From Croceicoccus sp. (lineage in GTDB: Bacteria > Pseudomonadota > Alphaproteobacteria > Sphingomonadales > Sphingomonadaceae): 5,259 nucleotides of DNA. The stretch is from contig JAPYSD010000294.1 in assembly GCA_029936705.1 (NCBI GenBank), forward strand, positions 1 to 5,259, read 5' to 3'. Below the pieces are notes generated by a model. The model worked only from the letters and a program-made list of their open reading frames with translations. It was not told the DNA's origin and did not search any database. Below are positions 1 through 5,259 of this stretch, in pieces. The first letter of the stretch is position 1; the number at the start of each line of letters is the position of its first letter. The position numbers and the translations under genes are program-made.

Positions 1-1288
1 GGGCGCCCCATCGTCGGACGCGCCGGCGGACGGGGCAGCGGTCGGGCCATCGATCGGAATGCTGCAGGACGGCGCGCAGAATGGCGCCGATTCCAATGTC
101 CGCACCGCCAGCGCCAAGGTCAATGGCGAGATCATCACCCAGACCGACATCAACCAGCGCGTCGCCTGGATCGAGGCGACCACGCAGCGCCGCCTGACCC
201 CGCAGGAGCGCGAGCAGGTCGTGCAGCAGCTGGTCGACGAGCTGATCCAGATCCAGAACGCGCGCGAATCGGAAATCACCATTACCTCGGAAGAGGTCGT
301 GCAGATGTACGACCGCTATGCGCAGCGCGAGCTTGGCATCACCTCGGCCGAGCTGGACCAGCTGACCCGCTCGGTCGGCTCCTCGCCCGCCTCGCTGCAG
401 CGCATGCTGCTGGCGCAGGCCGCGTGGCAGCAGCTGCTGCGCCGCAATGTCGCGCCGCTGGTCAATGTCTCGGCGCGCGAGGTGAACGAGCAGATCGACC
501 GGATGAAGGCCGACAAGGGCACCAACGAATACCGCCTGGGCGAGATCTATATCGCCGCCCCTGCCGGCGCCGACGCGCAGGTCGAGCAGCGCATGCAGGC
601 GATCATGGAACAGCTGCAGGAAACCGGCGATTTCGCGGCGGTCGCGGCGCAGTTCTCGCAGGCGTCCACCGCGGCGCGCGGCGGCGACCTGGGCTTTGTC
701 CGGCTGGACCGCCTGCCGCCCGAGCTGGCGACGGTCGTGCCCGCGATGCAGGTGGGCGAGTTGCAGGGCCCGATCCCGTGCTGCGGCGGCTATTCGATCC
801 TCTACATGCGCGACAAGCGGCAGGTGATGGTCGCCGATCCGCGCGACGGGATGGTCAGCCTGGCGCAGATCACGATCAACATGCCCGCGGGCCTGTCGAT
901 GAACGACATGAACCAGTTCGCGGCGAAGTTCGGCCAGGATACGCAGGGCTTCACCGGCGGCTGCGGCGCGGTCGAGGCGCAGGCGAAAAAGATCGGCGCC
1001 GAGGCGGTGCTGGTCGACCAGATCTCGATCCGGCAGCTTCCCAGCCAGCTTCAGGAAATGGTGCTGGCTACGCCCGATGGCGGCGTGACGCGCCCCTATG
1101 GCGTCGCGGCGAGCGAGGCGAGCCAGCCGCTGCGCGCGATGATGGTGTGCGGCCGGACCGAAGCGCCGATGCTGGACGGGCCGACCTTCGACCAGGTGAT
1201 GAACACGCTCGAGAACGAGCGGATCGAGCGGCGTGCGCAGAACTACATGCGCGACCTGCGCCGCGACGCCATCGTCGAACGCAACTGA
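1..1288 (+). CDS. surA: Periplasmic chaperone / peptidylprolyl isomerase SurA, 5'-truncated by window edge
   Basis: SurA escorts unfolded outer-membrane proteins across the periplasm and carries parvulin-type prolyl isomerase domains. The frame is open from position 2 with no stop. The first ATG (59) would give a 409-residue protein without a signal peptide, so the true start and export signal must lie upstream; bases 2-58 encode an Ala/Pro/Gly/Ser-rich linker. Counting from the ATG at 59, residues about 20-130 form the SurA N-terminal chaperone region (opening VNGEIITQTDINQRV). Residues about 157-254 form a parvulin domain with the GGDLGFV motif at 208-214 and a GPI...GGYSILYM strand near 237-250. 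Residues about 265-366 look like a second, degenerate parvulin domain, followed by a charged C-terminal helix. Four cysteines (C241, C242, C302, C364) are notable for a periplasmic protein. The gene is followed after 17 nt by pdxA, as in the conserved lptD-surA-pdxA-ksgA cluster. Family assignment is firm; the SurA name rests partly on this context. Confidence 0.9.
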   Translation, partial: GAPSSDAPADGAAVGPSIGMLQDGAQNGADSNVRTASAKVNGEIITQTDINQRVAWIEATTQRRLTPQEREQVVQQLVDELIQIQNARESEITITSEEVVQMYDRYAQRELGITSAELDQLTRSVGSSPASLQRMLLAQAAWQQLLRRNVAPLVNVSAREVNEQIDRMKADKGTNEYRLGEIYIAAPAGADAQVEQRMQAIMEQLQETGDFAAVAAQFSQASTAARGGDLGFVRLDRLPPELATVVPAMQVGELQGPIPCCGGYSILYMRDKRQVMVADPRDGMVSLAQITINMPAGLSMNDMNQFAAKFGQDTQGFTGGCGAVEAQAKKIGAEAVLVDQISIRQLPSQLQEMVLATPDGGVTRPYGVAASEASQPLRAMMVCGRTEAPMLDGPTFDQVMNTLENERIERRAQNYMRDLRRDAIVERN

Positions 1289-1305
1289 GCGAGGGCCGGC
1301 CCCCA

Positions 1306-2325
1306 ATGGTCCGACAGGTGCCACAGGGGCTGGCCGTTTCGATCGGCGATCCCGCGGGGATCGGCCCCGAGCTGATCGCGCGGCTGTGGACGCTGCGCCG
1401 CGAGGAAGCGGTGCCGGTCTTCGCCTGCGTCGGCAGCGCCAGCCTGCTGCAGGACGCAGCGGCGCGTGTCGGATTCGACCTGCCGGTGGCGCGCATCGCC
1501 GCGATGGAACAGGCGGCAGGCGCGTTTGACGATGCCCTGCCGGTGATCGACGTGGGCGACGCGCCCTATCGTCCCGGCCAGCCCGATGCCGAGGGTGCGG
1601 CGCTTGGCCTTGCCAGCCTGTCCCGCGCCGCCGCGCTGGCGGTATCGGGCGAAGCGGGCGCGCTGGTCACCGCCCCCATCGCCAAGGCGGAGCTGGCCAA
1701 GGTCGGCTTTACCCATCCCGGACAGACCGAGTTCGTGGCCGAAGCCTGCGGCACCGCGCCCGAGGACGCGGTGATGATGCTGGCGGGCCCTTCGCTGCGG
1801 GTGGTGCCGGTGACGGTGCACGTGCCGCTGGCGCGCGTGCCCCATCTGCTGAACGCCGACCTGATCCACCGCCGCACCGCCATCGCCGCCCGCGCACTGG
1901 CCCGCGATTTCGGCATTTCCGCACCGCGCATCGCGGTCACCGGCCTCAACCCCCATGCGGGCGAGGCCGGGCGGATGGGCGGCGAGGACAGCGCCATCAT
2001 CGCGCCCGCGGTCGAACGGCTGCGCGCCGATGGCTTCGACGTGCGCGGGCCGCTGCCTGCCGACACCATGTTCCATGCCGCCGCGCGCGCGACCTATGAC
2101 CTCGCCGTGTGCATGTATCACGACCAGGCGCTGATCCCGCTCAAGGCGCTGGACTTCGACCAGGGGGTCAATGTGACGCTGGGCCTGCCGATCATTCGCA
2201 CCTCGCCCGATCACGGCACGGCGTTCGACATCGCGGGCACGGGCCGCGCGCATGTCGGCCCGATGCTGGCGGCGCTGCGCATGGCGGGCGACTGCGCGGC
2301 CCGGCGGCGCGGGGATTTGGCATGA
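1306..2325 (+). CDS. pdxA: 4-hydroxythreonine-4-phosphate dehydrogenase PdxA
   Basis: PdxA is a cytoplasmic NAD(P)-dependent enzyme of the DXP-dependent pyridoxal phosphate pathway. It oxidises 4-phosphohydroxy-L-threonine to a product that decarboxylates to 3-amino-2-oxopropyl phosphate, the partner of deoxyxylulose phosphate for PdxJ. The product is 339 residues, normal for the family. The N-terminal SIGDPAGIGPE motif is at 12-22. The three metal-binding histidines known from E. coli PdxA (H166, H211, H266) match H172 (VHVPL), H217 (NPHAGE) and H272 (YHDQ). Substrate-contacting K280, N289 and R298 (IIRTSPDHGT) also align. Q140 stands where E. coli has H136 (HPGQTEF versus TGHTEF). The ATG at 1306 is chosen because homology begins right there and GAGGG (1291-1295) is a suitable ribosome binding site. 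The same frame stays open upstream into surA, but that part reads as low-complexity Arg/Ala shadow. The 3' end overlaps rsmA by 4 nt (ATGA), implying translational coupling. Confidence 0.96.
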   Translation: MVRQVPQGLAVSIGDPAGIGPELIARLWTLRREEAVPVFACVGSASLLQDAAARVGFDLPVARIAAMEQAAGAFDDALPVIDVGDAPYRPGQPDAEGAALGLASLSRAAALAVSGEAGALVTAPIAKAELAKVGFTHPGQTEFVAEACGTAPEDAVMMLAGPSLRVVPVTVHVPLARVPHLLNADLIHRRTAIAARALARDFGISAPRIAVTGLNPHAGEAGRMGGEDSAIIAPAVERLRADGFDVRGPLPADTMFHAAARATYDLAVCMYHDQALIPLKALDFDQGVNVTLGLPIIRTSPDHGTAFDIAGTGRAHVGPMLAALRMAGDCAARRRGDLA

Positions 2326-3152
2326 GCCTGCCGCCCCTGCGCGACGTGATCGCGGCGCACGGCCTGTCGGCGTCGAAGGCGCTGGGCCAGAACTTCCTGC
2401 TGGACGAGCAATTGCTGGACCGCATCGCGGCGCTGCCCGAAAAGCTGGGCCCCGGCCCCCTGGACGGACAGGACGTGCTGGAAATCGGCCCCGGCCCCGG
2501 CGGCCTGACCCGCGCGCTGCTGCGCGCAGGCGCCAGGGTCACCGCGATCGAGATGGACCGCCGCTGCCTGCCCGCGCTGGCCGAACTGGCGGATGCGTTC
2601 CCCGGCCAGCTGAAAGTGATCGAGGGCGATGCCATGGCCATCGACCACGACAGCCTGTTCGCCGGCCCCTACGCGGTCGCCGCGAACCTGCCCTATAATG
2701 TCGGCACCGCGCTGTTCACGCGCTGGATGGGGGCCGAGGGCTGGCCGCCGCGCTGGACCTCGCTTACCCTGATGTTCCAGCAGGAAGTGGCGCAGCGCAT
2801 AGTCGCGCAGCCCGATACCGGCGCCTATGGCCGCCTTGCCGTGCTGGGCCAGTGGCGGGCCGAGGCGCGGATCGCGATGAAGGTGCATCGCAGCGCCTTT
2901 ACCCCGCCGCCCAAGGTGATGAGCGCGATCGTCCACGTGACCCCCGCCGCCGCGCCCGAGGGCGTGTCGATGAAAGTGCTGGCCCGCGTGACAGAGGCTG
3001 CCTTCGGCCAGCGCCGCAAGATGCTGCGCCAGTCGCTGAAGGGCGTGCCGGGCGCGCTGGATGCGCTGGACGCATTGGGCATCGATCCCTCGCGCCGCGC
3101 GGAAACGCTCTCCATCGCCGAATTCTGCGCCGTGGCGCGTGCGCTTTCCTGA
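2322..3152 (+). CDS. rsmA: 16S rRNA (adenine1518-N6/adenine1519-N6)-dimethyltransferase RsmA (KsgA)
   Basis: RsmA uses S-adenosylmethionine to dimethylate two adjacent adenines in the 3'-terminal helix 45 loop of 16S rRNA, a late checkpoint in small-subunit assembly; its loss gives kasugamycin resistance in bacteria. The 276-residue product has the full family signature: LGQNFL (21-26), the SAM-binding EIGPGPGGLT (54-63), the acidic residue E77 in IEMD that should bind the SAM ribose, EGD with D103, and the catalytic NLPYN (122-126). Downstream are FTPPPKV (193-199) and the C-terminal FGQRRKMLRQSLK (228-240). The start ATG overlaps the pdxA stop codon (ATGA), with GGGGA (2311-2315) upstream as ribosome binding site. 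Upstream extension of the frame into pdxA is a shadow. No sign of truncation or missing key residues. In gammaproteobacteria apaG and apaH often follow; here the next gene belongs to a different pathway. Confidence 0.97.
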   Translation: MSLPPLRDVIAAHGLSASKALGQNFLLDEQLLDRIAALPEKLGPGPLDGQDVLEIGPGPGGLTRALLRAGARVTAIEMDRRCLPALAELADAFPGQLKVIEGDAMAIDHDSLFAGPYAVAANLPYNVGTALFTRWMGAEGWPPRWTSLTLMFQQEVAQRIVAQPDTGAYGRLAVLGQWRAEARIAMKVHRSAFTPPPKVMSAIVHVTPAAAPEGVSMKVLARVTEAAFGQRRKMLRQSLKGVPGALDALDALGIDPSRRAETLSIAEFCAVARALS

Positions 3153-3187
3153 CTTCCATGGGTGGCATTACGCCGCCGCCTGATCTA

Positions 3188-3213
3188 CCTCTTGTTGCAT
3201 ATGAAACGAGAGG
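3188..3213. promoter_or_regulatory. Imperfect 26-bp palindrome at the head of the hydrolase-astA unit; candidate operator or mRNA hairpin
   Basis: The left arm CCTCTTGTT (3188-3196) and right arm AACGAGAGG (3205-3213) are inverted repeats around a centre GCATATGA (3197-3204). On DNA, 11 of 13 symmetric pairs are Watson-Crick. In RNA the arms give a 9-bp stem including one U-G pair, with an 8-nt loop. The core CATATG is a perfect palindrome. It lies where AT content rises sharply above the surrounding coding DNA, between rsmA and the M20 hydrolase gene, and its centre is the likely start codon of that gene (ATG 3201). The right arm holds AGAGG, the best Shine-Dalgarno-like motif nearby, which the left arm would mask in a folded transcript. 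No T-run follows, so it is not an intrinsic terminator. A repressor-binding site controlling arginine catabolism is the simplest reading, but the regulator is not identifiable from the sequence and it does not resemble the E. coli ARG box. Confidence 0.5.
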
Positions 3214-4457
3214 ACACCCCGCCGATCGGCCCCGAGCAGGCCGCGATGCTGGAGCGCATCGATCCCGCCCGCATGCTGGAGCGCAGCTGCACGTGGAGCG
3301 CGATCAACAGCGGCACCGGCAATCTGGACGGGCTGGCGCGGCAGGCCGCCCTGCTGGCCGACTGCTTTGCCGAGCTTCCGGGCGAAGTGCGGCTGGAAGA
3401 GCCCGCCCCCGTCAGCGCCATCGACGCGGCGGGGCAGGAAGTCGCGTTGGAACGCGGGCGGCACCTGGTGCTGTCGGTCAGGCCCGAGGCGGAGCGGCGC
3501 GTGCTGCTGACCGGGCACATGGACACGGTCTTTCCCGCCGACCACCCGTTCCAGTCGATCGAGGAGCTTGAGCCCGGCGTGCTGAACGGCCCCGGCCTTG
3601 CCGACATGAAGGGCGGCATCGCCGTCATCGCCGAGGCGCTGCTGGCGTTCGAGAGCAGCCCGCTGGCCCCGGCGCTGGGCTATGACGTGATGATCAACGC
3701 GGACGAGGAAGTGGGCAGCCAGTCCTCCGCCCCGCTGATCGAGCGGCTGGCGCGCGGCAAGCTGGCCGCGCTGACCTACGAACCCGCGACCATGCCCGAC
3801 GGCACCATGGCGGGCGCGCGCGGCGGATCGGGCAATTACTCGGTGACATTCACCGGCAAGTCCGCGCACGCGGGGCGCAATCCGCAGGACGGGCGCAATG
3901 CCATCGTCGCGGCCAGCGACCTGGTGCTGCGGCTGAAGGCGATGCAGACTGAAGAACTGCCGATCAATCCCGCGAAGATCGAGGGCGGCAGCGCGAACAA
4001 TGTCGTGCCCGATCACGCGGTGCTGCGCTTCAACATCCGCCCCAAGTCGCGCGAAGTCGCCGCTGCTTTCGAGGCGGAGCTGCCGAAGCTGCTGGCCGAG
4101 ATCGCGGCGCGGCACGAGGTGGAGGCGCATCTTCACGGCGCGATCTCGCGCCCGCCCAAGCCGATCGACCCGCAGGCCGCCCGCCTGTTCGCGCTGGTCG
4201 ACGACAGCTCTCGCGCATTGGGGCTGGTCGCGGCGCGGCGCGATACGGGCGGCGTGTGCGACGGCAACAATATCGCGGCCTGCGGCGTGCCGGTGGTCGA
4301 CACGATGGGCGTACGCGGCGGGTCGATCCACTCGCCCGACGAATATCTCATCGTCGCATCGCTGGCCGAGCGGGCACGTCTGTCGGCGCTGGTGCTGCAC
4401 CGGCTGGCATCCGGCGAACTCGATGGCGCCGCGCTCGATCCTTCGGAGAACAGATGA
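3201..4457 (+). CDS. M20 family (CPG2-like) zinc metallohydrolase, putative N-acyl-amino-acid hydrolase of arginine catabolism
   Basis: This is a cytoplasmic di-zinc amidohydrolase of the M20/ArgE/CPG2 family. From the ATG at 3201 it is 418 residues. All expected centres are visible: H106 and D108 in GHMDTV, bridging D135 in GPGLADMKGG, general base E169 and ligand E170 in NADEEVGS, ligand E194 in TYEPA (as in CPG2 E200), and H377 in GSIHSPDEY. A dimerisation lid domain spans about 207-310, with GKSAHAGRNPQDGRNAI near 219-235. No signal peptide is seen. Close coupling to astA (4-nt overlap) suggests work on an intermediate of the succinyltransferase pathway, possibly N-succinylglutamate in place of AstE; this is inference, and deacetylase or dipeptidase activity remains possible. 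The start is uncertain. ATG 3201 fits the onset of GC-rich third positions but has no upstream Shine-Dalgarno and sits inside the 26-bp palindrome. GTG 3162 would add 13 residues (basic then Leu-rich, too short for a signal peptide); ATG 3246 would remove 15. Confidence 0.88.
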   Translation: MKREDTPPIGPEQAAMLERIDPARMLERSCTWSAINSGTGNLDGLARQAALLADCFAELPGEVRLEEPAPVSAIDAAGQEVALERGRHLVLSVRPEAERRVLLTGHMDTVFPADHPFQSIEELEPGVLNGPGLADMKGGIAVIAEALLAFESSPLAPALGYDVMINADEEVGSQSSAPLIERLARGKLAALTYEPATMPDGTMAGARGGSGNYSVTFTGKSAHAGRNPQDGRNAIVAASDLVLRLKAMQTEELPINPAKIEGGSANNVVPDHAVLRFNIRPKSREVAAAFEAELPKLLAEIAARHEVEAHLHGAISRPPKPIDPQAARLFALVDDSSRALGLVAARRDTGGVCDGNNIAACGVPVVDTMGVRGGSIHSPDEYLIVASLAERARLSALVLHRLASGELDGAALDPSENR

Positions 4458-5259
4458 CCCATATCATTCGCCCGTCGCGTCCCGGCGACCTTGAAGCGCT
4501 GTACGAAATGGCGAAGCTGACGGGCGGCGGGTTCACCAACCTGCCGCCCGACCGCCCTGCCCTTACCGCCAAGCTGAACGCCAGCGCGCGCGCCTTTGCG
4601 CGGCCCATGGGCGCGGAGATCGGCACCGACCTGTTCCTGCTGATGCTGGAGGACGCGGAGAGCGGCCGGATCCTGGGAACCTGCCAGATCTTCAGCCGGA
4701 TCGGCGGGGACCTGCCGTTCTATTCCTATCGCCTGACCACGCTGACCACCCACAGCCGCGAGCTGGACCGCACGTTCCGCAACCAGATGCTGAACCTTGT
4801 CACCGACCTTGAAGGGTCGAGCGAGGTCGGCGGGCTGTTCCTGCATCCGAATGCGCGTGCCGGGGGCCTTGGCATGCTGCTGGCGCGCAGCCGGTACCTG
4901 TTCATTGCGATGCACCGCGCACGCTTTGGCGACCGCCTGCTGGCAGAGCTGCGCGGCGTGGTCGATGCGCAGGGCAACGCGCCGTTCTGGGACGGGGTCG
5001 CGGGGCGATTCTTTGGCATGAGCTTTCGCGACGCGGACGAATTCAACGCGCTGCACGGCAACCAGTTCATCGCCGACCTGATGCCCAAGAACCCGATATA
5101 CGTGAACATGATCAGCGACGAGGCGCGCGAGGCGATCGCCGTCACCCACGAAAGCGGACGGCCCGCGCGCCGCATGCTGGAGGCGGAGGGTTTCCGCTTT
5201 GAAAACTATGTCGACATCTTCGACGCCGGGCCGACCATGATCGCGCGCACCGACCAGGT
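4454..5259 (+). CDS. astA: Arginine N-succinyltransferase AstA, 3'-truncated by window edge
   Basis: AstA transfers succinyl from succinyl-CoA to the alpha-amino group of L-arginine, the first step of the ammonia-producing AST pathway that turns arginine into glutamate and succinate. The 268 residues present align with E. coli AstA (344 residues) from the first residues: IIRPSRPGDLEALYEMA, KLTGGGFTNLP (21-31), the FLLMLED strand (61-67), YSYRLTTLTTHSREL (90-104), then GSSEVGGLFLHPNARAGGLG (121-140), which corresponds to the acyl-CoA-binding turn of the GNAT-like fold. LRGVVD (167-171 region), FWDGVAGRFFGMSF (178-191), FIADLMPKNPIY (205-216) and GFRFENYVDIFDAGPT (246-261) follow. About 70-75 C-terminal residues lie beyond the right edge. 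The start is fixed by the ATGA overlap with the hydrolase and GGAG (4445-4448) five bases upstream. Other AST genes (astB, astD) are expected downstream but are not in view. Confidence 0.95.
   Translation, partial: MTHIIRPSRPGDLEALYEMAKLTGGGFTNLPPDRPALTAKLNASARAFARPMGAEIGTDLFLLMLEDAESGRILGTCQIFSRIGGDLPFYSYRLTTLTTHSRELDRTFRNQMLNLVTDLEGSSEVGGLFLHPNARAGGLGMLLARSRYLFIAMHRARFGDRLLAELRGVVDAQGNAPFWDGVAGRFFGMSFRDADEFNALHGNQFIADLMPKNPIYVNMISDEAREAIAVTHESGRPARRMLEAEGFRFENYVDIFDAGPTMIARTDQ

Noticed and set aside
424..1305. Upstream extension of the pdxA frame across surA, suggesting a fusion or overlapping gene
   Set aside because: The extension reads as Arg/Ala/Gly-rich shadow of surA, while PdxA homology and a ribosome binding site begin at 1306.
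1243..2253. Minus-strand open frame (336 codons) opposite pdxA
   Set aside because: It mirrors the pdxA codon pattern, has no family motifs and no ribosome binding site context.
2109..2321. Upstream extension of the rsmA frame into pdxA
   Set aside because: The ATGA overlap start at 2322 fits RsmA length and homology; the extension overlaps the conserved C-terminal pdxA coding sequence.
3161..3177. Small hairpin after rsmA (GGTGGC / GCCGCC with loop ATTAC) as an intrinsic terminator
   Set aside because: The stem is only 6 bp with one G-T pair and no T-run follows; such GC stems arise by chance in this composition.
3149..3200. Sigma-70-like promoter in the rsmA-hydrolase gap
   Set aside because: Candidate elements such as CTGACT (3149-3154) and GATCTA (3182-3187) have unsuitable spacing (27 bp) and poor matches, so none can be supported.
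3168..4400. Long minus-strand open frame (410 codons) opposite the M20 hydrolase
   Set aside because: The plus strand encodes a complete enzyme with all catalytic motifs; the antisense product is His/Arg/Gln-rich low-complexity with no recognisable domain, typical of high-GC shadows.
4133..5149. Minus-strand open frame (338 codons) opposite astA and the end of the hydrolase gene
   Set aside because: It crosses two well-supported plus-strand genes and shows no domain of its own.

Overview
The window is very GC-rich, densely packed bacterial DNA with strong G/C preference at third codon positions. All real genes read on the plus strand. The protein sequences and the surA-pdxA-rsmA order suggest an alphaproteobacterium, most likely of the Sphingomonadales (Sphingomonas/Erythrobacter type). 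That placement is an inference from sequence character and gene order, because no rRNA or other marker is present.

Positions 1-3152 hold a conserved housekeeping cluster. It starts with the 3' part of surA, a periplasmic parvulin-type outer-membrane-protein chaperone whose start and signal peptide lie off the left edge. After 17 nt comes pdxA (vitamin B6 synthesis), which overlaps rsmA/ksgA (16S rRNA dimethyladenosine methyltransferase) by 4 nt. This matches the known lptD-surA-pdxA-ksgA arrangement of proteobacteria, so lptD is the expected gene to the left. The usual gammaproteobacterial follow-on genes apaG and apaH are absent here.

Positions 3153-3200 are a short, comparatively AT-rich junction. 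An imperfect 26-bp palindrome (3188-3213) sits at its end and spans the likely start codon of the next gene. It is the most interesting non-coding signal in the window and a candidate operator or mRNA hairpin.

Positions 3201-5259 hold what looks like the head of an arginine-catabolic unit. First is an M20/CPG2-type zinc aminoacyl hydrolase with a complete set of metal ligands. It overlaps by 4 nt with astA (arginine N-succinyltransferase), which runs off the right edge. AstA commits arginine to the arginine succinyltransferase (AST) pathway. The M20 enzyme, relative of hydrolases that cleave N-acyl-glutamates, is a plausible stand-in for AstE, which releases glutamate and succinate from N-succinylglutamate in the last step. 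That role is inferred, not shown.

The large antisense and alternate-frame open frames are shadows typical of high-GC coding DNA. No tRNA, rRNA, mobile element, CRISPR array or convincing intrinsic terminator was seen.
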